Source: Halanaerobiaceae bacterium
Lineage (GTDB): Bacteria; Bacillota; Halanaerobiia; Halanaerobiales; DTU029
Direction of reading: 5' to 3'
NCBI GenBank assembly: GCA_012521855.1
Contig: JAAYLO010000176.1
Coordinates: forward strand, 1 to 8,418
DNA length: 8,418 nucleotides
The position numbers and the translations under genes are program-made. The notes below the pieces were generated by a model. It ran no database searches, had not been told where the DNA came from, and saw only the letters and a list, made by a program, of their open reading frames with translations. The first letter of the stretch is position 1; each line of letters opens with the position of its first letter. Of the stretch, positions 1-5,593 are shown one piece after another.

Positions 1-2
1 AT

Positions 3-31
3 ATTATACACATAGCAGTATAATTTGTCAA
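3..31 (-). promoter_or_regulatory. Consensus sigma-A promoter pointing out of the window
   Basis: On the minus strand TTGACA (26-31) and TATAAT (3-8) are separated by exactly 17 bases, identical to the vegetative consensus. It lies just past the nusB terminator and points left, so it should drive a strongly expressed gene or RNA that begins beyond position 1. The target is not visible. Confidence 0.8.
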
Positions 32-60
32 ATATTCTATATATTTGCGTTATTTTGCAC

Positions 61-86
61 AAAAAAACAGCCCTGATGACAGGGCT
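61..86 (-). terminator. Intrinsic terminator after nusB
   Basis: On the minus strand AGCCCTG pairs perfectly with CAGGGCT (arms 80-86 and 69-75) around a 4-base loop. One base (G) then leads into seven U residues (A tract 61-67 on the plus strand). It starts 16 bases after the nusB stop codon. The GC-rich stem plus U run is a textbook terminator and closes the accB-nusB transcript. Confidence 0.92.
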
Positions 87-102
87 ATGTATAAAGGATA
101 TT

Positions 103-522
103 TTACTGTTCACCGGGTGAAGTCTTGTCTGCCAGTATACCATTAATGAATCTGGCTGATTTTTCGTCAATATAATTCTTTGCCAGTTCAACAGCTTCAT
201 TTATTGCCACTCCAACAGGAATCCCGCTTTGTAATTCAAAGAGGGCAATTCTCAAAATACTCTTCTCCAGATATCCTATCCGTTCAAAATCCCAGCCCAG
301 GGCCTTCTGGCGGATGATCTCATCAAGTTCTGCTCTATTTGCCAATACACCTTCTACAAGTTCTTCAAAATAATATTTCTTATCAGGAGAGAGCATTTCC
401 TGTTCCTTCAATTGTCTTATCCTTTCTCTTGCTGTACTGATATCAAGATCTCCTGTCAGGTCAAGGCTGTAGATTAACTGCATAGCCCATATCCGTTCCT
501 GATGACGACTTGTTTTTATCAT
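103..522 (-). CDS. nusB: Transcription antitermination factor NusB
   Basis: The chosen start gives 139 residues, the same length as E. coli NusB. The N-terminus SRHQERIWAMQLIYSLDLTGD (about 5-25) matches the family's opening arginine-rich helix, used in boxA RNA binding. The C-terminal half has the highly conserved RIGYLEKSILRIALFEL (81-97), GVAINEAVELAKNYIDE (104-120) and SARFINGILA (122-131). NusB pairs with S10 (NusE) to bind boxA in rRNA leaders and prevent premature termination. ATG 522 has AGAGG 6 bases upstream and starts exactly where the family does. A longer in-frame ATG at 576 would add 18 residues; it overlaps the preceding stop (ATGA) but lacks a ribosome-binding site. It is the last gene of the acc-asp23 series, followed by the terminator at 61-86. 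Confidence 0.96.
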   Translation of the reverse strand: MIKTSRHQERIWAMQLIYSLDLTGDLDISTARERIRQLKEQEMLSPDKKYYFEELVEGVLANRAELDEIIRQKALGWDFERIGYLEKSILRIALFELQSGIPVGVAINEAVELAKNYIDEKSARFINGILADKTSPGEQ

Positions 523-528
523 AATTAT

Positions 529-533
529 CCTCT
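529..533 (-). promoter_or_regulatory. Ribosome-binding site deciding the nusB start
   Basis: AGAGG on the minus strand with 6-base spacing to ATG 522. No such site precedes the longer ATG at 576. It favours the 139-residue NusB. Confidence 0.65.
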
Positions 534-572
534 TTCCATCAATTTCTATTTGTAATCTGTATCTATCCTGTT

Positions 573-809
573 TCATTTTTTAAAATGGGGAGGAAGCAAT
601 TTGTCCAGCAGTTTCCTGAAATCTCCTTCTATATCCAGGCGTGTTCCGATATAATATCCTGCCAGGGTACATAGAGCTATCAATATAGTCTTCCAGAATC
701 CCAACAACAATATCAGGATAGCTAAAAATAAACCAAGAAATGTACCCACAGTCTTCCCTTTATGTTTTTTAAAAATCTCAGAGAGCTGCTTCCAGAAATC
801 ATTTTCCAT
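573..809 (-). CDS. DUF2273 small membrane protein of the Asp23/AmaP module
   Basis: A 78-residue protein with a charged N-terminus (MENDFWKQLSEIFKKHKGK). Two adjacent membrane helices cover about residues 20-37 and 39-55, and a short basic amphipathic tail (RKLLDKLLPPHFKK) follows. Size, GKTVGTFLGLFLAILILLLG and the following GYYIG segment match the DUF2273 family, which recurs beside amaP and asp23 in Firmicutes. Its function is not known; an accessory role in the envelope Asp23 complex is an inference from context. I chose ATG 809 because GAGGTG (817-822) lies 7 bases upstream. The longer in-frame ATG at 824 overlaps the amaP stop (ATGA) but lacks a ribosome-binding site and would use that same GAGGTG as codons. 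Confidence 0.85.
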   Translation of the reverse strand: MENDFWKQLSEIFKKHKGKTVGTFLGLFLAILILLLGFWKTILIALCTLAGYYIGTRLDIEGDFRKLLDKLLPPHFKK

Positions 810-816
810 CAAAGCA

Positions 817-822
817 CACCTC
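817..822 (-). promoter_or_regulatory. Ribosome-binding site deciding the DUF2273 gene start
   Basis: GAGGTG on the minus strand, 7 bases before ATG 809 and overlapping the last bases of the amaP stop codon. It supports the shorter start and suggests translational coupling to amaP. Confidence 0.65.
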
Positions 823-1351
823 ATTTAATTATATTATCATTGAGCTTGCTGATTTTTTCAACTAATATCCTCACCTCTGTAACTGAAACACCTGTAGTTT
901 CTTCAATATATGTTTTTACAAGTTCCTGCAGGCTTTGCGTAATCTGCGGTATAGACATACTGGGATAAATCTCTGTCTTCAGACTGATCTGTAATCCTGT
1001 ATCAGTAGTATTCAGGGTGCTGCTTAATGAAACAACCCCTTCCTGCTCTATAGCAATATTCTTAATCAAACTATCAAGTGCATCCAGGGTAATGTCGATG
1101 CTCCCTGTTTCTGTTGTTTTTATCGATGCAGTAGTTTTCTCCCTCGTGAAAAAGGGATATATAACCCAGGCCCCGGCTGCAAACAAAAGGAGAAAGAGAA
1201 TTCCCATTTCCCATCTTCCCTGTAATCCATAGATTAGACCGGGCAGCCTGTCTGGACTGGCCAGGCCGAAAGCATAAAGTGCCATTGACATTGAAGCAAA
1301 TAGAAGCAATACTGCCATGAAGAAAATAACAAATCTATAGAATAGATCCAT
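821..1351 (-). CDS. amaP: Alkaline shock response membrane anchor protein AmaP
   Basis: A 176-residue protein with two membrane helices (about 7-28 and 49-67) joined by a short loop containing SPDRLPGLIYGLQGRWE. A cytoplasmic C-terminal domain of about 100 residues follows (GSIDITLDALDSLIKNIAIE, then beta-rich segments ending TGVSVTEVRILVEKI). This is the AmaP layout: the membrane hairpin anchors the protein and the C-terminal part resembles an Asp23 domain. In Staphylococcus AmaP binds Asp23 and keeps it at the membrane. Its position directly after the asp23 gene here supports the same partnership. ATG at 1351 has GGGGTG 4 to 5 bases upstream. There is a 59-base gap to asp23 that contains the hairpin at 1389-1415. 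The stop TGA is 11 bases before the chosen start of the DUF2273 gene. Confidence 0.88.
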   Translation of the reverse strand: MDLFYRFVIFFMAVLLLFASMSMALYAFGLASPDRLPGLIYGLQGRWEMGILFLLLFAAGAWVIYPFFTREKTTASIKTTETGSIDITLDALDSLIKNIAIEQEGVVSLSSTLNTTDTGLQISLKTEIYPSMSIPQITQSLQELVKTYIEETTGVSVTEVRILVEKISKLNDNIIK

Positions 1352-1388
1352 GAAAACACCCCGTTTCGGAATTTATAATTTTATCAAA

Positions 1389-1415
1389 AATAGGTCAAGT
1401 ATTACCTGACCTATT
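1389..1415 (-). terminator. Possible intrinsic terminator or attenuator overlapping the asp23 stop codon
   Basis: On the minus strand AATAGGTCA and TGACCTATT form a perfect 9-base-pair stem around a 9-base loop, followed immediately by UUUGAUAAAAUU. The asp23 UAG stop is inside the 5' arm. The stem is AU-rich and the U run short, so at most partial termination is expected. An effect on mRNA stability is an equal possibility. Confidence 0.45.
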
Positions 1416-1776
1416 CACCCTTTTCTACAATGTTATCATCATTTGTAAAATGTACACCCTGGACATGTACATTAACCTCAACCACATTCAAGCCGGTCAT
1501 GCTTTCTATTGCTTCCTTAACATTTTTCTGTATATTCCCGGCTACTTCCGGTATTGAAATCCCATATTCTATAATAACAGAAAGATCCACAATACACTCA
1601 TCTTCTCCGGTCTCAACCTTTACACCCTTCTTCTGTCCAAACATCTCGGCAATCCCGCTGCCTACACCGCCGCTCATACTGTAAACCCCTTCAATTTCAC
1701 TTGCTGCCAGACTTGCAATGATTGCAACAACCTCATTGGCAATTTTAATTGTACCCAGATTTTCATTACCAGCCAT
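1411..1776 (-). CDS. Asp23/Gls24 (DUF322, YqhY-like) envelope stress family protein
   Basis: A 121-residue soluble protein spanning one whole Asp23 domain: GTIKIANEVVAIIASLAASE (about 8-27), GVYSMSGG (30-37), a beta-rich core DLSVIIEYGISIPEVAGNIQ (64-83) and SMTGLNVVEVNVHVQGV (92-108). Staphylococcal Asp23 is an abundant cytosolic protein held at the membrane by AmaP. The B. subtilis homologue at this same position after accC, YqhY, has been linked to control of acetyl-CoA carboxylase activity. Here the next gene downstream encodes AmaP, so the anchoring partner is adjacent. The ATG at 1776 is preceded by AGGGGTGA and lies 26 bases from the accC stop, so cotranscription with accBC is expected. 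The stop codon falls inside a hairpin (1389-1415). Family assignment is firm; the cellular role in this organism is inferred. Confidence 0.93.
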   Translation of the reverse strand: MAGNENLGTIKIANEVVAIIASLAASEIEGVYSMSGGVGSGIAEMFGQKKGVKVETGEDECIVDLSVIIEYGISIPEVAGNIQKNVKEAIESMTGLNVVEVNVHVQGVHFTNDDNIVEKGE

Positions 1777-1802
1777 TAATCATTTCACCCCTTTTTAAAA
1801 TT

Positions 1803-3152
1803 TTAATCTTTAATCTCAATTCTTCTATGTATAAAATTAGTGTTGTAGTCACCTTTACGGAAATATTCATTTTCCAATATCTTCAGATGAAAGGGAATCG
1901 TTGTCTGAATGCCCTCAATTACAAATTCTTTCAGGGCCCTTTCCATCCTGAGCAGTGCCTTTTCCCTGTCTTTTTCCCAGACAATCAATTTGGCCACCAT
2001 GGAATCATAATAAGGCGGGATTTGATAAGATTGATACACACCACTGTCAACCCTTACACCCGGCCCTCCGGGGACAATATAGGTTTTCAATTCACCCGGG
2101 GAAGGAATAAAATTCCTTCCTGAATCCTCTGCATTGATTCTGCACTCCAGGGATACACCATCGATTACTATATCCTTCTGCTTAAAGGGCAGTTTTTCCC
2201 CTGCAGCAATCTTGATCTGTTCTTTCACTATATCTATACTTGTAATCATCTCTGTTACGGGATGTTCTACCTGGATTCTGGTATTCATCTCAATGAAATA
2301 AAAGTTATTATCTTTATCAAGCAGAAATTCCACAGTGCCTACATTATTATAATTAACTGATTTTGCAGCTTTGACGGCAAAATCCCCCATCTTTTTTCTT
2401 AACTCATCAGTAAGGACAGGTGACGGAGCCTCCTCCAGTATTTTCTGATGCCTGCGCTGTATTGAACAATCCCTTTCTCCAAGGTGGACAACATTTCCAT
2501 GTTCATCAGCCAGAATTTGAAACTCTATATGACGGGGCTCTTCAACAAACTTTTCCAGATAAACCTCGCCATTCCCAAAAGCTGCTCTTGCTTCAGTTTT
2601 TGCGGTTTGTATTGCTTTTTCCAGGTCCTCCGGAGTGTTTACAATACGCATACCCTTCCCGCCGCCACCGGCAGTAGCCTTAATAATAACAGGATAGCCG
2701 ACTTTTCTGGCAAATTCCATGGTCTTTTCCAGATTATCCAGATTCTCTTCAGTACCTGGTACAACCGGAACACCGACCCGGGCTACTGTTTCCCTTGCCC
2801 GGACTTTATCACCCATTACCTCAATTACATTTGATGAAGGCCCGATAAACTTTATCCCGCTGCTTTCACACACATCAGCAAAATAAGCATTTTCTGCCAG
2901 AAATCCATAGCCAGGATGTATGGCTTCTACCCCTGAAATTTCAGCAACACTCATGATGCTGGGTATATTTAAATAACTCAGGGTTGAACTGTAAGGACCT
3001 ATACAATAAGCCTCATCTGCCATCTTTACATGCAGGGAATCCCGGTCTGCCTCTGAATAAACAGCCACTGAAGCAATGTTCAATTCCCTCAACGCCCTGA
3101 TAATCCTTACAGCAATCTCTCCTCTATTTGCCACCAGTACCTTTTTAAACAT
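1803..3152 (-). CDS. accC: Biotin carboxylase subunit of acetyl-CoA carboxylase (AccC)
   Basis: A 449-residue protein, the usual length of a stand-alone biotin carboxylase. It uses ATP and bicarbonate to carboxylate the biotin on AccB. The N-terminal domain starts FKKVLVANRGEIAVRI. The ATP-grasp part has Lys116, Lys158, a glycine-rich loop GGGGKGM (162-168), CSIQRRHQK (229-237), metal-binding Glu275 and Glu288, and the catalytic MNTRIQVEHPVTEM (289-302, with Arg292, Val295 and Glu296). Arg338 lies in ECRINAED. All the key residues known from E. coli AccC are present, so an active enzyme is expected. There is no fused carboxyltransferase or biotinyl domain, so it is not a pyruvate carboxylase. 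ATG at 3152 has AGGGGG just upstream. In principle the subunit could serve other biotin enzymes, but pairing with accB makes acetyl-CoA carboxylase by far the best call. Confidence 0.97.
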   Translation of the reverse strand: MFKKVLVANRGEIAVRIIRALRELNIASVAVYSEADRDSLHVKMADEAYCIGPYSSTLSYLNIPSIMSVAEISGVEAIHPGYGFLAENAYFADVCESSGIKFIGPSSNVIEVMGDKVRARETVARVGVPVVPGTEENLDNLEKTMEFARKVGYPVIIKATAGGGGKGMRIVNTPEDLEKAIQTAKTEARAAFGNGEVYLEKFVEEPRHIEFQILADEHGNVVHLGERDCSIQRRHQKILEEAPSPVLTDELRKKMGDFAVKAAKSVNYNNVGTVEFLLDKDNNFYFIEMNTRIQVEHPVTEMITSIDIVKEQIKIAAGEKLPFKQKDIVIDGVSLECRINAEDSGRNFIPSPGELKTYIVPGGPGVRVDSGVYQSYQIPPYYDSMVAKLIVWEKDREKALLRMERALKEFVIEGIQTTIPFHLKILENEYFRKGDYNTNFIHRRIEIKD

Positions 3153-3163
3153 CTTATTCCCCC

Positions 3164-3601
3164 TTATAGCGGTTCAATAATAAATAGAGGTTCACCATAT
3201 TCAACAGGTTCTCCGTTTTTAACGAGAATGTCCACAATCTTGCCCCTTGTTTCTACCTCTATTTCATTCATCAGTTTCATTGCCTCAATGATACATAATA
3301 TATCACCAGGATTAACAATATCACCAACTTCCACATAGGGTTCTGCATCAGGAGCAGGTGCCCGGTAGAAAGTACCTACCATAGGAGCAGAAACTGTTTC
3401 CTGGTTGCTGTTTTCCTCTTCTTTTACTTCACTAATCTTATATGGAACCTTAAGGTCCTGGTCAATATCATCAACAGGATACTCTATTTTCTGATAACCT
3501 CTCTTTATCCTGATCTTTGAACCGTCATCTTCCAGCTCTATTTCACTGATGTCAGTGGAACTGATCATATCTATCAATTTTTTTACTTTTTCCAGGTTCA
3601 C
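3164..3601 (-). CDS. accB: Biotin carboxyl carrier protein of acetyl-CoA carboxylase (AccB/BCCP)
   Basis: A 145-residue protein with the classical BCCP layout. The N-terminal helical segment (1-20) matches the region used for complex assembly. A charged linker follows (about 37-70), then the biotinyl domain starting at SAPMVGTFYRAPAPDAEPYV (about 71-90), which includes the 'thumb' typical of acetyl-CoA carboxylase carriers. The biotin site EAMKLMNEI has the acceptor Lys at residue 109. It carries CO2 on biotin from AccC to the carboxyltransferase (AccA/AccD, not in this window), making malonyl-CoA for fatty-acid synthesis in the cytoplasm. The start is GTG at 3601, with GGGGGGAG a few bases upstream; an ATG just before it is out of frame. 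It is the first gene after the spoIIIA terminator and lies 11 bases from accC, a standard pair. Confidence 0.97.
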   Translation of the reverse strand: MNLEKVKKLIDMISSTDISEIELEDDGSKIRIKRGYQKIEYPVDDIDQDLKVPYKISEVKEEENSNQETVSAPMVGTFYRAPAPDAEPYVEVGDIVNPGDILCIIEAMKLMNEIEVETRGKIVDILVKNGEPVEYGEPLFIIEPL

Positions 3602-3647
3602 ATATACTCCCCCCTTATATTAAAGATATTTTACCACTTGCTATATA

Positions 3648-3676
3648 ATTTTATCCAATTTCAAAAACAAAAGCAA
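3648..3676 (-). promoter_or_regulatory. Candidate sigma-A promoter for the accB-nusB operon
   Basis: On the minus strand TTGCTT (3671-3676) is followed after exactly 17 bases by TAAAAT (3648-3653). The -10 matches five of six consensus positions but the -35 only three. It lies between the spoIIIA terminator and accB and would give a leader of about 40 bases. Other AT-rich pairings in the same 120 bases are possible (for example TTGTTT-17-TATATA, overlapping it), so the region is a good promoter location but the exact site is uncertain. Confidence 0.45.
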
Positions 3677-3728
3677 GTATATTATTCTACTTATATTTAA
3701 TTCTATACTGAGACAAAAAATCCTTCAT

Positions 3729-3759
3729 AAAAAAACTACTGACCATCCCGGTCAGTAGT
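3729..3759 (-). terminator. Intrinsic terminator of the spoIIIA operon
   Basis: Read on the minus strand, a perfect 10-base-pair stem (ACTACTGACC paired with GGTCAGTAGT, arms 3750-3759 and 3735-3744) closes a 5-base loop. It runs directly into a run of U residues (A tract 3729-3735 on the plus strand). It begins 16 bases after the spoIIIAH stop codon. This separates the sporulation genes from the housekeeping accBC genes downstream. Confidence 0.92.
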
Positions 3760-3775
3760 CTGTAATTTTTTAGTC

Positions 3776-4348
3776 TTAATCTTTTATCTTCTTTTCAATA
3801 ATGGTTACATCTTCTGTACTGAAACCCGTCACCTTGACAATTATATCCCCTATCCTGGCCACATCTTCCTTTTCCAGTCCGTTTGTATGTATTATCACAT
3901 CGACTGCCTCATTATGTATATAGGCAAGGGCTTCTTTATAACCCCTGGCCCTTATCAGGCTTTCAATCTCCAGTTCTTTCTCCATTTTATCTGTTATGGC
4001 AAGGAGTTTGCGCTGGGCTTCTTTTTTACTGGCCTCATCCGTATTCGGGTTATTAATTATCTCCTTAAGGATACTGAGCTGCTCACTCCTGGACCGGTCT
4101 CTTTCTATCCTGTACTCAATAAAAAAGTCTGTTTCTCCGCCGGCTTCATCTTTTGCCCTGCTGAAATTAATAGTACTCTGTTCTGTTACACCAGGTTCAA
4201 TGATCTCAAGATTATCGATAAGTACCGGATTATCAGAACTGACCGGCTGAAACTCGAGATATTCATTCCCCTGATAAATAATAATTGATGTCACCATTCC
4301 AACCCAGATCATTAAAATCATTGTCCAGATAAGTTTTCTTTTCAACAA
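3776..4348 (-). CDS. spoIIIAH: Stage III sporulation protein AH (SpoIIIAH), SpoIIQ-binding channel subunit
   Basis: The protein has 190 residues from the chosen TTG start. It has one membrane helix at about residues 7-25, a variable linker (26-75) and a helical segment DRSRSEQLSILKEI (about 83-96). The conserved C-terminal YscJ/FliF-like ring-building domain follows, including IESLIRARGYKEALAYI, VIIHTNGLEKEDVARIGDI and VTGFSTEDVTII (about 128-184). SpoIIIAH sits in the mother-cell membrane and docks with forespore SpoIIQ to join the two cells. TTG at 4348 is preferred: AGGGGG lies 10 bases upstream and the N-terminus MLKRKLIW matches the family's MLKK... start. The longer in-frame starts (ATG 4369, GTG 4381) lack a ribosome-binding site and overlap spoIIIAG. 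It is the last spoIIIA gene, followed by the terminator at 3729-3759. Confidence 0.94.
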   Translation of the reverse strand: MLKRKLIWTMILMIWVGMVTSIIIYQGNEYLEFQPVSSDNPVLIDNLEIIEPGVTEQSTINFSRAKDEAGGETDFFIEYRIERDRSRSEQLSILKEIINNPNTDEASKKEAQRKLLAITDKMEKELEIESLIRARGYKEALAYIHNEAVDVIIHTNGLEKEDVARIGDIIVKVTGFSTEDVTIIEKKIKD

Positions 4349-4355
4349 AATTATT

Positions 4356-4973
4356 TTACCCCCTTTCATATGGAAGAACACTGATTCTGTGTACTGGAAT
4401 ATCTAACAGGCTGCTGATGGCCTTAATTATCTGATACCTTACATGGCTGTTTTCAGCACCCTGGGCTACTATTAGAATCCCCTCAATCTCCGGCCCGGTT
4501 TCTTTACGTAAAACCGGTTTTTCATTACCGGATACATCTTTGATGATAACAAGCTCATCCCGGATATTATCTTCGATTATCTCTCTCTTCCCGCCATTCT
4601 TATCTGTCTCATCTGTTGTCTTATTGATCCTGCTGGTATTATATTCATATTCATATCCTGTATATTCCCTGATATAAACACTTACCTTTACCTTACCAAC
4701 CCCCTTTATTGAGCCCACAATTTCTTCCAGCTGGCTGTTAACCTTGTTTTCATAATCCATTTCAATTTTTTCTGTATGATTTGGTTCTAAACTCTGGTTT
4801 CCGGCTTCTTTAATTACAAAGAGGTCTGATATAAGCAGAATAAAGATACCAAGCATGCCGAGAACTACAAGATTTTTCAGGAAATTTTTGTTCCCGGCTT
4901 CTGGTTTTTTGTCCCCGGCTTCTGCTTTTTTGTCCCCGGTAAATATTTTTTTTAACTCTTCCATAATTCCCAT
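4356..4973 (-). CDS. spoIIIAG: Stage III sporulation protein AG (SpoIIIAG), ring-forming channel subunit
   Basis: A 205-residue protein, somewhat shorter than B. subtilis SpoIIIAG (about 229). A lysine-rich cytoplasmic N-terminus (1-31) holds a short repeat GDKKAEA/GDKKPEA. A single membrane helix covers about 33-54. The extracytoplasmic domain carries the conserved GSIKGVGKVKVSVYI (about 87-101) and PEIEGILIVAQGAENSHVR (about 161-179), ending DIPVHRISVLPYERG. These are the hallmark segments of the ring-building motif; in B. subtilis SpoIIIAG forms a large oligomeric ring between the membranes. A beta-rich, low-conservation segment (about 102-150) lies between the two conserved parts, as expected. 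The ATG start has GGAGG 7 bases upstream and abuts the spoIIIAF stop. Its own stop TAA overlaps the ribosome-binding region of spoIIIAH. Confidence 0.95.
   Translation of the reverse strand: MGIMEELKKIFTGDKKAEAGDKKPEAGNKNFLKNLVVLGMLGIFILLISDLFVIKEAGNQSLEPNHTEKIEMDYENKVNSQLEEIVGSIKGVGKVKVSVYIREYTGYEYEYNTSRINKTTDETDKNGGKREIIEDNIRDELVIIKDVSGNEKPVLRKETGPEIEGILIVAQGAENSHVRYQIIKAISSLLDIPVHRISVLPYERG
4359..4364 (-). promoter_or_regulatory. Ribosome-binding site deciding the spoIIIAH start
   Basis: On the minus strand AGGGGG stands 10 bases before the TTG at 4348 and is embedded in the last codons of spoIIIAG. No comparable sequence precedes the longer ATG or GTG candidates. It supports the TTG start and coupling of spoIIIAH translation to spoIIIAG. 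Confidence 0.7.
4893..4939. repeat. Short tandem repeat (21-base unit, about 2.2 copies) inside spoIIIAG
   Basis: Two 21-base units (4893-4913 and 4914-4934) differ at one base and are followed by five bases of a third copy. The unit is a whole number of codons and encodes GDKKAEA and GDKKPEA in the cytoplasmic N-terminus of SpoIIIAG, followed by a degenerate GNK. Confidence 0.9.
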
Positions 4974-5573
4974 TTATCTTCCTCCAGCCTTGAAGAAAAT
5001 ATCAATTTTATCCTGGCTTATTTGAAAAAATTGCGCCAGATTATACCTCAATTTCTCCCTTTCATAATTATACTGGTACAACTCTCCGGCGGATTCCTCT
5101 CCAGTACTGTCTCTTCCATCGATCTTCACAGGTTCTATATCAATATATTCAACGGCTTCGTCAAGGAGTATTATTTTTATACTATTTATCCCGTAATTAT
5201 CATCCAGAGTAAGCTGAATATCTTCCCTGAAATCCGGATATTCCAATTTAATGAGCTCCCTAACCTGTTCTTCAATTCTTTTCCGGTAATAATCCAGTAA
5301 CAGGGCCTGATTGGTATCATTGAGATCAGCAGCTCTTTTTTCAATTTCCTCCCAATTGGAGTTTATATAAGTCTCCGGTATGATCTTATGTAAACCTGAA
5401 AAGTCCTGTTTCATGACCAGGGCAAGGGGGGAAAGCAGGATACTGATTACAAAAAAGCCCATTACTACTCTGAGATATTTACGCAGATTATTCTCAGGCA
5501 GGAACATTTCCAGTAGTGCTGTGAAAAGTATAATGAAAAGCAGATTCCTGATCCACTGAATCACCACGGCCAT
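4974..5573 (-). CDS. spoIIIAF: Stage III sporulation protein AF (SpoIIIAF)
   Basis: A 199-residue protein (B. subtilis about 206). Two N-terminal membrane helices at about residues 6-24 and 35-54 flank the family signature LEMFLPENNLRKYLRVVMGF. A mainly hydrophilic domain then faces the space between the two forespore membranes. That domain contains a long charged helix with YYRKRIEEQVRELIKLEYPD (about 93-112) and a beta-rich part, consistent with the ring-building fold reported for SpoIIIAF. Its role is as a periplasm-like ring component of the engulfment channel. The ATG at 5573 has GAGGTG 8 bases upstream, and the gap to spoIIIAE is 20 bases. The stop TAA directly abuts the spoIIIAG ATG, and the last codons (GGA GGA) supply the spoIIIAG ribosome-binding site, a sign of coupled translation. 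Confidence 0.94.
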   Translation of the reverse strand: MAVVIQWIRNLLFIILFTALLEMFLPENNLRKYLRVVMGFFVISILLSPLALVMKQDFSGLHKIIPETYINSNWEEIEKRAADLNDTNQALLLDYYRKRIEEQVRELIKLEYPDFREDIQLTLDDNYGINSIKIILLDEAVEYIDIEPVKIDGRDSTGEESAGELYQYNYEREKLRYNLAQFFQISQDKIDIFFKAGGR

Positions 5574-5593
5574 TTAGTCAACACCTCTTTAAC

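Noticed and set aside
1370..1398. Possible internal promoter for amaP (minus strand TTGACC, 17 bases, TAAATT)
   Set aside because: The -35 is formed by the hairpin arm and the -10 matches only four of six positions. The resulting leader would start almost at the amaP ribosome-binding site. The hairpin explains the sequence better.
1749..2123. Plus-strand open frame of 124 codons across the accC 3' end and the gap to asp23
   Set aside because: It lies almost wholly antisense to accC, has no ribosome-binding site and resembles no family. It is a shadow of the real gene.
3690..3718. Second upstream promoter candidate before accB (TTGTCT, 15 bases, TATAAG)
   Set aside because: The spacing is too short for a normal sigma-A promoter, and the motif is easily found by chance in AT-rich DNA.
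3887..4288. Plus-strand open frame of 133 codons opposite spoIIIAH
   Set aside because: Antisense shadow; spoIIIAH has convincing family motifs and start signals on the other strand, and this frame has none.
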